DNA of 64,000 nt. Source: Typhlomys cinereus (lineage: Eukaryota > Chordata > Mammalia > Rodentia > Platacanthomyidae). The notes beneath the pieces were generated by a model. The model was given only the letters and a program-made list of their open reading frames with translations, did no database searches and was not told where the DNA came from. Position numbers and translations under genes: made by a program. This document shows positions 37,963-49,239 of the stretch, piece after piece. The stretch is taken from NCBI GenBank assembly GCA_023101885.1, contig JALPQD010000414.1, positions 34,072 to 98,071 of the forward strand, read 5' to 3'. Within the stretch, counting starts at the first letter, position 1. Every line of letters begins with the position of its first letter.

Positions 37963-38138
37963 ACATGCACGCCCACATATGTTTATGTGTGTGCATATGT
38001 GTATATGTATGTTTTCTGTATTTTTTTACTTTTTCTCTGTGTTTACACAGTGTATGTGCATATGCATGTGTGCCTGTGTACCTTTGTGTATGAGTGTGAA
38101 TATGTTTTCTGTTTTTATCCTCTTTTTAAAATTTTTCT

Positions 38139-38428
38139 GGGGCTGGAGAGGTGGCTCAGGGGTTAAGCCTCTGCCTTGCAGGCAGAAGGTCCTGAGTTCG
38201 GATCCCAGATCCCACGTATAGACGCCAGACGAAAGCGGGGGCTGCCTGAGTTTCTGGTCCTGGTAGGGCGGAGCCTGTGAATCACGGGGCAGAGTACACA
38301 AGGAGGTGGAGGCGTCCATGGTGGTTCCCGAATTCGTCCGTTGTTCTACACACAAACACACATACATACACATGTGCACACACACGCATACATGCACAAT
38401 TGAATAAATAATAAATAATACAAAAAAA
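38139..38428 (+). mobile_element. SINE (young type) in the spacer
   Basis: Complete head, body and tail, close to 7448-7731. The flanks share an imperfect T/A-rich duplication (tttaaaatttttct on the left, tttaaaaattttct on the right). Confidence 0.75.
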
Positions 38429-38566
38429 TTTAAAAATTTTCTGTGTAGACATGTGTGCATTTGCTCCCGTATGCCTCCACAAGTGTAAGTATGTGTATGG
38501 TTTACCTTCTTTTTCTTTTTTTTTTTTCTGTGCATGCATTCATATGTGAGTTTTAAAGAGTTAATT

Positions 38567-38806
38567 TGGACTGGAGAGATGGCTCAGTGGTTAAGATTCT
38601 GCCTTGCAAGCAGAAGATTCTGAGTTCAGACTCCAGGTCCCATGTAAAAAATCACTAGGTGGAAATAGAGGCAGCCTGCACTTCTGGCCCTGGGTTGGTG
38701 GGCTTAGCCTGGGAAATCCCAGAGTAAAGGAAAAAGGAGTATAAGCAATCCAGGATGATTCCTGAAGTCACTCTTCGTCCTCCACAGGGACACACACTGC
38801 CCTCTG

Positions 38807-38850
<44 letters not shown>

Positions 38851-38860
38851 TGAATAAATT
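38567..38860 (+). mobile_element. SINE (older type) in the spacer
   Basis: Complete head, body and CA tail. The flanks are aaagagttaatt on each side (38554-38565 and 38862-38873). Confidence 0.75.
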
Positions 38861-39050
38861 AAAAGAGTTAATTCACATATACATTTTTCTGGAATAAGGT
38901 GGAAAATCTAATGCTCATTGCCTCGTTGTATCTGAGGATGGGGAGAGACAGGAAGAAAGCTTAGCTTTAGTATTTCACTGCTTAGTGTTGTCTGAACTTT
39001 GCCAAGAGCATAATGCATTTATAAGAAAAAAAAAGATGTGGCCATCATGA

Positions 39051-39210
39051 TTAAAAAAAGGAGCAGGAAGATAGGAAAGAGGAAAGAAGTAGAGAAGGAA
39101 GGAGGGAGGAAGTAAAGAATGAAAGAGGGAGGAAGTAAAGAAGGAAGGAGGGAGGAAAAAAAGAAGGAAGAAGGGAGGAAGGAAGGAAGAAAAGGTGAAG
39201 GAAAGGGAAA
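39051..39210. repeat. Purine tract (GGAA) in the spacer
   Basis: A/G-rich array with an approximate repeat ggaggaagtaaagaatgaaa. Confidence 0.75.
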
Positions 39211-39219
39211 GAGCTCATG

Positions 39220-41230
39220 CATGGGTTTTAAGATTTCATGGAATCTACAGAATAACCTTCAGCAGTGGTGACTGACGGCTGCCTAGCCAAGCTTCTGGCT
39301 CCATCCACAGGAATGGTACAGGCAGCCCAGGGAGGATCCCCAGTGTCTAACAAACACATCAGCATCTTCCACCAGCAAAATACTCTTACTTCCTGGACTG
39401 GGCCCTCAGCGTCTCCTAGACAGACTCACAGCGAGGCTGGGAAGCAGCGTGACATGCCCAGGAAAAGGAAGAACAGGATCCCAGTGAGGAAGGTGCAGAA
39501 GGATGGAGGTGAGGTCAACCACAGGTAAGGAAGTCAGCCAGTGGCAGGTGCTGGTGGGCGCTGGCCCGACTAGTGGTGCTGCCTTCAGCTGGCAGGTGCT
39601 GGCATTGATTGGCAGGTGCTGGGTTTGACTGGCAGGTGCTGGCTGGCGCTGACCTCAGCTGGCAGGACCTCATAGCCTTACCTTGTAGTGACTGCTGGCA
39701 TTCTCGAGGGTGAGCTCAGAGTTAGGCTGGTGCACCTGGCACTGGAGGATTCCACCCACAGAAGTTGTCTGTTCCCTCGCAGAACCTGCTCACTGATTCT
39801 GATGGCTGAGCAGAGGCGACCCTCTCCCAGGAGCTGCTGAGAACGGGACTTGGGGTACATGGGTCAGCTGGGGTCCTCCAAGGACAAGGCCTTCTGCACA
39901 GCAGCGTCAGGCACATGCTGCAGAAGAAGAGTCTGCACTCGGTGCTCCGGGCGTCCTTCAGGGGCTTTAGGCAGATGGCGAAGTCATCCTTCTGGCTTTT
40001 TTGGGTGGGAAGACCATGGCCTCCACCCACCAGCTCCCTCTGGGTCCTCAGGTGAGAGGACTTGGTGGAAGCTCACCCCATGCATCCCAGAGGGGCTCAG
40101 GCTCCCAGGCCAGGCAGGTGTCCCCCTCCACCAGAGACTCCAGAGCTTGGACCTCGAGAACCACCTTGCAAGAGTCTCAAGAACACTTCAGCTGTGCCAG
40201 GCGCCCTTGTTCTCCCCATGCTGGCTGAACTGACCCCACGCTTTTTCTATGTGTCACAGGTGTGGAGCAAGCACGTGACACAAACCCACTTCTATTTCCC
40301 CAGAGTTTGCCTTGGAGTGCTCAATGCGCTACGGAGTCAAGGTTGTGGCAGGTGTCACTCTCACCTGAGGCCCGAAGTAAAGACATTGAGGCTGAGACAT
40401 GGACAGCTTTTCTGATTAGTGACTGTTGGGGAGAACGTGGTTGGAGTTGGGCAAGGAGTTCCCTCCCGTGCCCTCTGCCCACAGTGCTGACTGCTGGCTG
40501 TGTGCCACCTCCAACCCTGATGTCAGAACCTATCAGAACCTCTTTTCCCGACTCAGCATCTCTCCATCCACTCAGCTCGCTTCACAGTGGAGGACAAGGG
40601 ACAACTGTCACATAGCATGATGCTTGAGGCCACTTCCTTCCTTCCTCTCAACTTCCAAAGAAGGAAGTGCACCCCCACTGCCTTAAGTACCATGCACTCC
40701 TCCATTTACTTCACCTGATGCTTCTTACCCCCAAACCCTCCCCAAGATATCTCTCTCAGCGTCTTACCTCAAATTTCTCCTTGTAAGTTTCAGGCTGCAG
40801 ACCAGGGAGGAGGCCAGCGGGCAAGGGGCTGTTCTGTTGGCCTGTTATATAAGGGTGCACCTGCAAGGCTGGGGAAGCAAGGAGACTCACCCTATCTTAG
40901 AAACACTTCATTGTGAGGACAATGAATATCCCTATCACAAGCGTCAGGGGAAGGTGAGATGGACTTTGGCTGGAGCAGGAGTGGCTGGTTTGCTCCTGCA
41001 GGAGGACAGTCTCTGTGCCTTCAACACAAATAGCACAGGGCTCAGAGCTGACTCACTGCTGCAGGGCTCAGGAGCCCCAGGGAGTGACGTCATAGAACAT
41101 CAGCTGCCCGTGTTCTTCCCTCCTTTTCCCTCCACTTGGCTGGTCCCAGCATCAGCGCTGAGGGAGCCACGTGGGTGTCTCTGTGCTTCAGCTGGAGGCT
41201 ATGGCGGCAGAACGTGAGGCTGCTCCCCTC
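39220..41230. other. Unidentified single-copy stretch in the spacer
   Basis: GC-richer than its surroundings and not part of the duplications. It contains the minisatellite, a short frame with a basic stretch (39450-39528), and a TATATAAG-like box near 40847. I recognise no gene. A degraded endogenous retrovirus is one possibility because a Met-Gly start at about 39859 is followed by basic and hydrophobic codons in shifted frames. The evidence is weak. Confidence 0.3.
39537..39668. repeat. Degenerate minisatellite, ggcaggtgctgg core
   Basis: Several spaced copies of tggcaggtgctgg with variable linkers of roughly 10-25 bases. It is not present elsewhere in the window. Confidence 0.6.
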
Positions 41231-41267
41231 CTGCTGGAGCAGAGATGCATGTAGTGCTTAATTGGTT

Positions 41268-41431
<164 letters not shown>

Positions 41432-42206
41432 TTTTATTCAGTCTGGGACCCCAGCCCATATGACGGGGCCACCCACATCATGTCTTCCCTCCTCATAAGC
41501 CTCTCTGCAAAACATCCTGGAAGACTCACCCAGGGGTGTTTCGCCTGATGCCCTAGGCAATTCCTCCAGCCCCTGTTGTCCTCTTCCTCCCCGTCCCATC
41601 TTCCTTTTTCTCTTTCTTCTCTTCTTCTCCCCCCTCCTTTCCCTCTGTCTCCTTTTCCTCCTTTTTCTCCATCTTCTTCCTTCTCTGTCGGTGTCTCTTT
41701 GGTGACCCACATTGATTGAGAATTTGTTGCATAGCTTCAGGCTGGCTTTACCTCCCATCTGATGCCACAGTTTCTTGACCTTCCTCTCAAAGGGGTGACC
41801 CTCAAATCTCAGCATTACAGGTGCAGTGGACCCTTTTCCACAGTTCATACTTTCACTCCTGATCACCATGAAGCCCTCAGGTTTGACCAGGCACAGAGTC
41901 ACATGGGCATCATCTCAGCACTCAGGGTGTCTCAGGCAGGAAGTCTGGGGTTTGAGGCCAGCATGGACTACATAATGAGATGTCATCACAACAACCAAAA
42001 AACAGCAACAACAACAACAAAAAAAGATGGTAGAGTAGGTACAAAGGAGGAAGAAGAAGAGGAGGAGAAGAGCTGTCTTCCTTAACTCCATGAAGATTTG
42101 GACATGAAACTTTCCCTACCCTGTTCCTGGCCAGTGTCTTGGGTGGGTGGATAGTGGAGGAACAGCCACCAGCACTGAGGTCACCAGTGTCTTGACCTGC
42201 CCACAC

Positions 42207-42209
<3 letters not shown>

Positions 42210-42252
<43 letters not shown>
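42210..42252. repeat. TG microsatellite, unit 3
   Basis: Pure TG run. The unit 1 counterpart (631-680) is shorter and interrupted. Confidence 0.8.
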
Positions 42253-42254
<2 letters not shown>

Positions 42255-42618
42255 CATGTGTTTAGAGATGGTTTCACTGGTCTGGAACTCACCAGTTTGG
42301 CTAGACTGGCTGGTCAGGAAGTCCCTGGGATCCATCTGTCTCTGCTTCCCCAGCATTGCTATTACAAATATTCATTTCAATGTTTATTTTTATAGGTAAT
42401 TTCTGTGGAATCAAATTCAGGTCCTTGTGCCTATGAGACAGTCACTTTTCCAACTGAACATCTCAGTCTAGAAATAGCCATTTATACCCATATGGAGCAC
42501 CTGTCATAGAATAACTTTTGCTAGTTACTTAAGTACTTTTCTTGATTTTGTTTTATTTCCATTTTATTGTTATGTATGTGTGCATGCATGTGTATGTGTG
42601 TATGTGAATGTATGTATG

Positions 42619-43051
42619 TGTTGCAATTCGCCTGCATGGTTGCTGATAAATGACCATCAGATGGCTTAAGGGAACAAGGAATTTATTGTCTCTTATGAAT
42701 ATCTGGTTACAGTTCTCAGTCCAGCTTAACAGGAGAGCTCACACCAACACCAAGGGTGAGGGAACTAGCCACACCATCTCTATGTAACAGCTGAGAGAGA
42801 GAGAGACAATCCTTACTTGTCAGACCAGCATGTCTGGCCAAGTGTACAAAAGGATGCCAACTTCCTTAACCAACTCTGATCATTTTATTCATCTGTTCAG
42901 GGGCTAGTCCCACCCACCATAGTCTGGGCCTTCCCCATCAGCTAGACAATCTCCTGCAGATTTGCTCTGGGCTTAACCACTAATTCTCTACAAATGTGCC
43001 CAGAGCTCAAACCCTCAACAGTCAAGTTGACACCTGTGCCTAACTATGACA
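42619..43051. mobile_element. Solo LTR-like element, copy d
   Basis: A 433-bp element beginning TGTTGCAA and ending ATGACA, with perfect 5-bp duplications gtatg (42614-42618 and 43052-43056). It is the cleanest example and fixes the element ends. It is orthologous by position to 1018-1449. Confidence 0.7.
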
Positions 43052-43467
43052 GTATGTCTGCATGTGTGTGTGTGTACACATGTGTATGTTTGTATGTGTG
43101 TGGGTGAATGCATATGTGTGTATCTGTACTGTGTATGTGTGTATGCATGTGTGTGGGTACACATGTGTGTACAGGTGCCCCTGGGCTCCTCTGTCTCTGC
43201 CTTCCAAGTGTTCGGATTACAGGTAGCATCAATCTAGCTTTTACTAGATTCTGGGGACCCAAACTTCATTCCTCACGCTTGTTCAGCAAGCGTTTCATCC
43301 CCCAAGCCGTCTTCCCAGCCCTTAATTACTTTCAGTTTCCCAGACTTTATATCTAGTTTTACTAAGGACAGGACTCTGTCTGCCCAATCTTTATTCCCTT
43401 CAAGCCTAGCTTAGTTCTTGGCATGTGAAGCTGCCTTTTCAAGAGGATAGTCCTGGGGCTGTGTTGC

Positions 43468-43880
43468 TGTTGCAGTTCGCCTGCACGGTTGCTGAAAAAT
43501 GACCATCAAACAGTGTAAGGGGTTTATTGTCTCTTACGATTACTGGTTACAGTTCTCAGTCCAGCTTGACAGGAGAACACGCACCAACACCAGGGCCAAG
43601 GGAACTGGCCACACCATCTCTACATAACGCCTGAGAGACTGCAAATCCTTATTTGCCAGACCAGTATGTGTGGAGAAGTATACAGAAGGATGCTAACTCT
43701 CTCAACCAGCTCTCTGTGATTTATTCCAATGCCTAATCCCACCCACCATGGGCTGGGCCTTCCGCAGAAGCTAGACAATCTCCTACAGATTTGCTCTGGG
43801 CTTAACCACTAATTCTCTACAAATGTGCCCAGAGCTCAAATCCTCAACTGTCAAGTTGACACATGTTCCTAACTATGACA
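43468..43880. mobile_element. Solo LTR-like element, copy e, inside a SINE head
   Basis: TGTTGCAG to ATGACA, splitting the tRNA-like head of a SINE (ggggct before, gatggctc after). The same insertion lies in unit 2 (16990-17380). Unit 1 has the uninterrupted SINE head at 1760, an empty site. Confidence 0.65.
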
Positions 43881-43973
43881 GATGGCTCAAGAGTTAAGCC
43901 TGTGCCTCCAAAGCATAAGGTCCTGAGTTTGGGTCCCAAATCCTATGTAAAAATGCCAGGTGGAGGGGCTGGA
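43881..43973 (+). mobile_element. SINE (older type), head part, unit 3
   Basis: Same insertion as 1760-2068, but broken on the left by the LTR and on the right by a young SINE. Confidence 0.6.
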
Positions 43974-44140
43974 GAGGTGGCTCAGGGGTTAAGCCTCTGC
44001 CTTGCAGGCAGAAGGTCCTGAGTTCGGATCATAGACCCCACGCATAGACACGGGGCGGAAGCGGGGGAGGCCTGAGTTTCTGGTCCTGGTAAGGCGGAGC
44101 CTGTGAATCCCAGGGCAGAGTAAACAAGGAAGAGGTGGAA
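43974..44140 (+). mobile_element. Truncated young SINE at a deletion junction, unit 3
   Basis: The head and first half are present. Then sequence jumps to the equivalent of about 18320 in unit 2. It sits inside an older SINE (43881-43973), where units 1 and 2 are uninterrupted. Confidence 0.65.
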
Positions 44141-44149
44141 GTTATTTTT

Positions 44150-44520
44150 ATTTTATTAGTAATTATCATTTGTAATAATTAATTTTGTTATTTTTCTGTT
44201 TTATAATTCATACATGTAGACAATGCATTTTGATCATAGCTGCCCCTTTCTCCTCCTGCTTCTGGACATTTCTCTAGCATGTCCACCTTCTACCTTTATG
44301 TCCTAATTTTTAAATTGGAAAATATAAAATGATGTGTAAGCAATAAAATAATACATTAAGGATGTAGATAGTTATGATTGAGCTCCCAGTTCTACATGGT
44401 TAACACACATGATAAAGTTGGAGAATAGCAGTTTCATCCATCTTCTATGAGACTAAGTTCATGGTGAGTACACACAGAGCGGTTAGTGAGAACACACAGA
44501 GCAGGGGTCTCCAAGTCGAT
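44150..44520. other. AT-rich flank block shared by units 2, 3 and 4
   Basis: This matches about 18325-18600 and 61805-62150. Non-coding, with no element recognised. Confidence 0.5.
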
Positions 44521-44527
44521 CTTCATT

Positions 44528-46257
44528 GCCGCGTCCTTATCTGCCCAATCTGGTAGACTAAGTCTCAGTTTGCAAAAGATGGATTCAAAGAAACATCTTT
44601 TGGGAAAAGGGACATGGCTTTATTTAAGAGAAATAAGGAAAAAATATGGGTATTGTCAGGCCTGGGTGTTTCTTCCCAGTTCAGGCCTAAAGCCTGTTCC
44701 CTGGGGAAGGTCACAGTAACCCTATGGGCAGGTGCTAGGAATTTCTTGGAATGTCACAATAACGCACATGAACAGGTGCTAAACACTCTCTCCTAGGTAA
44801 TTCAAGTTTTGCCTCTGGCAGGAAGAATTCTTCTGGGAATTAGGAGTGCCCTTTACCTGCTCTTAGGGTTTTTTGGGAATAGCTTCCTGCTCTCTGATCT
44901 AGAGAAGAAGCCTGCTTTTTAACTTTAAGTCAAATTCTAAATAGAGATTTCATGTCTCGTTACTTACAATAAGTGAACTTGTTAGCCAGAATGTGTGTAC
45001 TGATTTTAAAGAAATTAGAGAATAACTTCTAGAGTCTTAAAACATAGGTGGGTAAAATTCCCACCTATGTACTAACTCAGAAATTCCAGAAGCATAAGAC
45101 TATGCTATCAGTTCACTAGAACCTTAAAAGAAACTGTGATACCCTCTTATCCTGGCTGAAGGCCAAGGAAGAAACCATCATGTCAGAAAGTCTAAACGCC
45201 AAGACTGCCCCTGGAGATGGTATTTGCAATCCAAATTGTGAGAGTCCATGTCAGACACAAAGGGGGCCATGTCTTTCCTATCCCAAACAGCACTCTTATG
45301 AGAAATCACAGAGATGGACCATTCGAGTGCACTCCCACCAATGATCGCCTCTGCCCCGAAAGAGACACCCATGGCAGGCATATGGGGCCTGACAGATTGG
45401 ACCCAGGTTTGGAGAATGCATGGTTCACAGATGGGTCATCTAACTGATGGCAATATACTTCTGGAATTCCTCAGAGGAAGACATAAGCAACCTTACTATT
45501 AAAGGAATAAAAGGATGCTATTATAGGAGGAATTATTCTTTTAATAATTATGTTGCTTAAGTGTTTTCTTCAGTACATATCTCAGTAGTGCTCCATCGAC
45601 AGAACCATGCTATAGGTGCTTATGGCCCTTGAATATCCAAGCCATGGCCCCCCCTAAAGATGTGGTTCGAGCTTGGATTGCAGAGACTGCAGGAGCTGCA
45701 TCCAACTTCCCAAGCTAGAACCTGCTGCCATGCCTGGTGCCCATGTCAACCTGCCTGACTGAGAGGATCAACCTGGAGAGGACAACAGCAAAACCTCACG
45801 CTGGGACTTATGGGGTGTTGGGGACTCCTATAGTTAATTGTAAAATATGTTCCTTACTGAAATCAAAAGGAGATCATTCCTCCTCTGTGTATTTTAAAAA
45901 AAGCAGTCTCTAAAAATGTCAACTATGTAGATCAGCCCCATGGCTATCCAGTGAAGCATTATAGATTAGATAGGTTTGGAAATACTGGGAGAATGTTTCT
46001 GTTAAGTGCCTTTACCCTCAAGCAATGGGTTAGGTTCTTGAAAAAATGTCCACCCCGAAGGTGATTTTGCTGATTAGAAAATTATATGTTTATTGTAGGT
46101 GCAACATTCTTTACCCCAAAATTTTCTGTATAAAAGCTGTCACAAAAGTTTCAGTAAATGGGTTCAGAATTGACTCGACCTAGAGAGTTGCATGTGTTCT
46201 GTGCTCTACCTGGTCCGGGGAGCCCTGGTCTCGAGGCCGCAACGCTGGTCTGCAGCA
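44528..46257 (+). mobile_element. Endogenous retrovirus fragment, private to unit 3
   Basis: This interval of about 1.73 kb is absent from the same place in units 2 (about 18995) and 4 (about 62180). It is flanked by cttcatt on both sides (44521-44527 and 46258-46264). A short open stretch at 45370-45447 ends in a TDGSS motif like that of retroviral RNase H. Near the right end a TATAAAAG at 46130 and a CA end suggest an LTR. The left end lacks the TG start, so the element is truncated or rearranged. It has no intact gene. Class not determined. Confidence 0.55.
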
Positions 46258-46630
46258 CTTCATTATTAGCACACGCAGCCCTGGCCCACAGGAGGCCGAC
46301 CACATTGTGGGCACACGGAGCCCCAGCCCCTAAGAGACCATCCCACTTGTGAGCACACAAGAGGCCACCCACCTTGTGAGCACATGGAGCCCCAACCCAG
46401 GGAGGCGTCCATATTGTGTGCATGGAGAGCCTACCCCAGGAGAGGCCTTCATGTTGCGAGCACACAGATATGGAATTCAGGGTGTTGGCAGGCAGTGTGG
46501 TTTGTCATGTTGTGAATCATTCAGCTGTCCACAGATCAGAACACTGAATGTAGAATACTGTCACTTCCTCTCTTCCACCAGTGATGCTCATGAGATACAG
46601 CAGTCACATGTGCAGTGCCTCTAGGTGCAG
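46258..46630. other. Low-copy block with a degenerate about 36-base internal repeat
   Basis: This matches 19005-19370 and 62190-62545. It holds a repeated phrase (gtgagcacac, ggagcccca, cccaggagg) spaced at about 35-40 bases, making a short degenerate minisatellite. It has open frames on both strands, but these differ among units. Confidence 0.45.
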
Positions 46631-46639
46631 GTATTTATT

Positions 46640-46915
46640 TAATTTCTGTGTGTGTGCATGTGTGTGTGTGTTTCTATATGTATCAGAAGGCATGGTATGT
46701 ACATGTGGAGGGCTAAGGGTGACTTCAAGAATAATTCTGGATTGCTCTACCTCCATATTGGTTTGCTTTGGGACTTCCTAGGCTCTGCCTTTCAGGCTAG
46801 AGATGCAGGCCCCCAACATTTCTGCTTGACATTTTTATGTGGGATCTGGGATCAGAACTCGGGTCCTTGTGTGTGAGGCAGAGGATTATCCCCTCAGCCA
46901 TCTCTCTCCAGCCCC
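46640..46915 (-). mobile_element. SINE (older type), unit 3
   Basis: Same insertion as 19378-19641. Confidence 0.6.
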
Positions 46916-47299
46916 TGATCTGATTTTTTTTAAACTTAGATTGACAAGTCTACATAAATCCTGATAATATTTATTCCCTTCATTTATCCAATGACTGAAA
47001 CCTTAAATCATGAGCAGGTTGTCTCTGATGACCATGGGTTCCCTCTCACCTCTGACCACCCTGTAGTCACGCACCTGGCAGGAGACAGGGACTCTCTAAA
47101 ACACAGTGCCCTTCTCCTTGGTTACACTATTGCAACAATGGTCATCCAAGAATTAAAATCCCCCCAATCCCATGCTGGGGCCTGGGAAGCTGAACCTGGT
47201 GCCTTCCAGAGGAGGAAGTGGCCACAGAGGAAGAAGATTTCATGGAGTTCTGCTGGCTTCACTCACAATCAGCATGGCACACATAAGTTTCCTGGACTT

Positions 47300-48880
47300 T
47301 GTGTTTTGTTTGCTATCAAATTCTAGCAATGGGACAAAAAGATGGAGTCTCTTTCTCTCCAGTTTGACCAAACTAAATAATCTGTTATCCTTAACCAGTT
47401 AGTTTCCTAATATACAGACAATGTGGCCTTTATTCCTGTTTTGATCTCCTTGATGAGCTGAACTTTTTCATCTGTGTATTTACTAAATTATTCCTACTTG
47501 GATCACCTGTCACTTCTGTCAGAGCAGAGGTCTTTGAATGGCAACTGCTCTTGTGCAGGCACAAGGTAGCACTGTCTACTAGGGTGAGAATTGGTGGTGT
47601 CCTTTGAACAGCAGCTGTGGATGGACTTCCTCCCCCAACTCACCAGCACCCTATTTCTTAAAAAAAAAAAAAGAAAAGTAGGTTTGAAAAAACTAGCAGT
47701 GAAACCCCTCTGGTCAAGGAAAATCAGCTGTGGGAAGACAGACCTGAACTATGTGGGTGGGGGCAAGAACGAGTAAAAAGTTCTGTTTGAGGTGAACAGG
47801 GGAGGTTCCGGCCTGCAAGCCAGCCCTGAGCTGGGAACAAGAAGGAAGGTTGTTTTGTGACAGAAATGGCCAAAGTCGAGGCTGGAAATGCAGGTGTGTC
47901 TCTAGATGATGCCCATCTGCTGAGGTGACTCAGGAAAACCACTGAGGGGTGAAGGCTCTCAGGACTATGAGGTGCACGTTGGTTTCAGGCGACATGGAGA
48001 ACAGGTAGAGAACAGGTTCTGAACCCCTGAATTCCATCCATGCACACAGGAAACAGCCTCGAATGCAGGGGATACCACACACCTGTGGAGTGCAGAAAGC
48101 TAAACTCAGAAGCAGGGTATGGAAGGTGTGGATGGAATCCCAACACAGGAGGATCAGGAGTTCAAGGCCATCCTTGGCTACATAGTGAGTTGAGAACAGC
48201 TTAGGCTACCGAAGACTGTCTTAACAGAAAAAGTCACCATCATCATCATCATCATCATCATCAAATAGAGCTCCTGGATATCGGGTTGACAGCTGAAACA
48301 GACAGTCACAGATAGCATTGAAACTGTAGAAGAGCATCCTCCTTCCTCACCTCATTCCCTGCTTTGCTGGGACCCTTTCCCCTCGCTGTGGCCACAGCAC
48401 TTACTTGGCAAGTTGCTTGATTTGTGACTTTCTTCCTTCTGCAAGTAATAACTCTCATGGAAACACTTGCATGGTAGACTGTATTGTTTGGGGCAATCTG
48501 ATTCCTTGTTCCTGGGCCAAGGGGGTCCTCAGGTTTGGATTAGAATAAAATGCCTCTTGTTTCCTTTGAATTTAGAGCTGTGTGTTGTTTCAGTGCCACC
48601 AAGATTTGAGAATGTCCATTCAGCCTGACTGGGTGACTCACACCTGTGACCCCAGCATCGGAGAGTTAGAGGCAGAAGGATCAGAAGTTCATGGCCATCC
48701 ACAACCACACAGTGAGTGATGGGCCAATTCGGATCTTATAAAACCCTCAGCATTCCAGGGCTGTATGACAAAGACACCATACTTAGCTGAGTGGGTGGAC
48801 AGCTTGTGTAGAAGGTAAAAGTCCTGGATCTAGACCCTAGCAGCAGAAAGAAAGAAAAATACAAAGAAGGAAGAAAGGGG
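47300..48880. other. Unit 3 flank holding the empty L1 site
   Basis: Non-coding. The L1 target lies at about 47848, where units 1, 2 and 4 carry the L1. A (CAT)n run is at 48237-48262. No gene seen. Confidence 0.55.
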
Positions 48881-48882
48881 GC

Positions 48883-49105
48883 TGAAGAGATGGCTCAGGG
48901 GTTAAGATTTTGTCTCAAAAGCAGAAGATCCTGAATTCAGATCCCATGTCCCACATAAAATCGCCAAGCAGAAATGGTGGTGGCCTGCACTTCTCGCCCT
49001 GGTGGGTAAAGCCTGGGAAATCCCAAAACTAAGAAAGAAGGACCAATCCAGGATGATTCCCAAAGTCCCCCTTGTCCCCTACAGGGACACATAGCACGTG
49101 CGCAT

Positions 49106-49140
<35 letters not shown>

Positions 49141-49190
49141 AACACACACACACACTCAAAATGAACGAATAAATAATTTTAAAAAAAAGA
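48883..49190 (+). mobile_element. SINE (older type), upstream of copy 3
   Basis: Same insertion as 7938-8198, with a long CA tail (49109-49157). Confidence 0.6.
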
Positions 49191-49239
49191 AAGGAAAGGA
49201 ACAAGGGATGAAGAGGAAAGGAAGGGAGAAAGTGGGAAG

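Noticed and set aside
38139..38428. tRNA-like A and B boxes, here and in other SINE heads
   Set aside because: These are SINE promoters. No cloverleaf with a proper anticodon arm was seen, so no tRNA gene is called.
39850..40233. Possible retroviral Gag start (Met-Gly) in the spacer
   Set aside because: It needs a frameshift to look Gag-like, and I could see no paired LTRs. Mentioned only as a weak option for the unidentified stretch.
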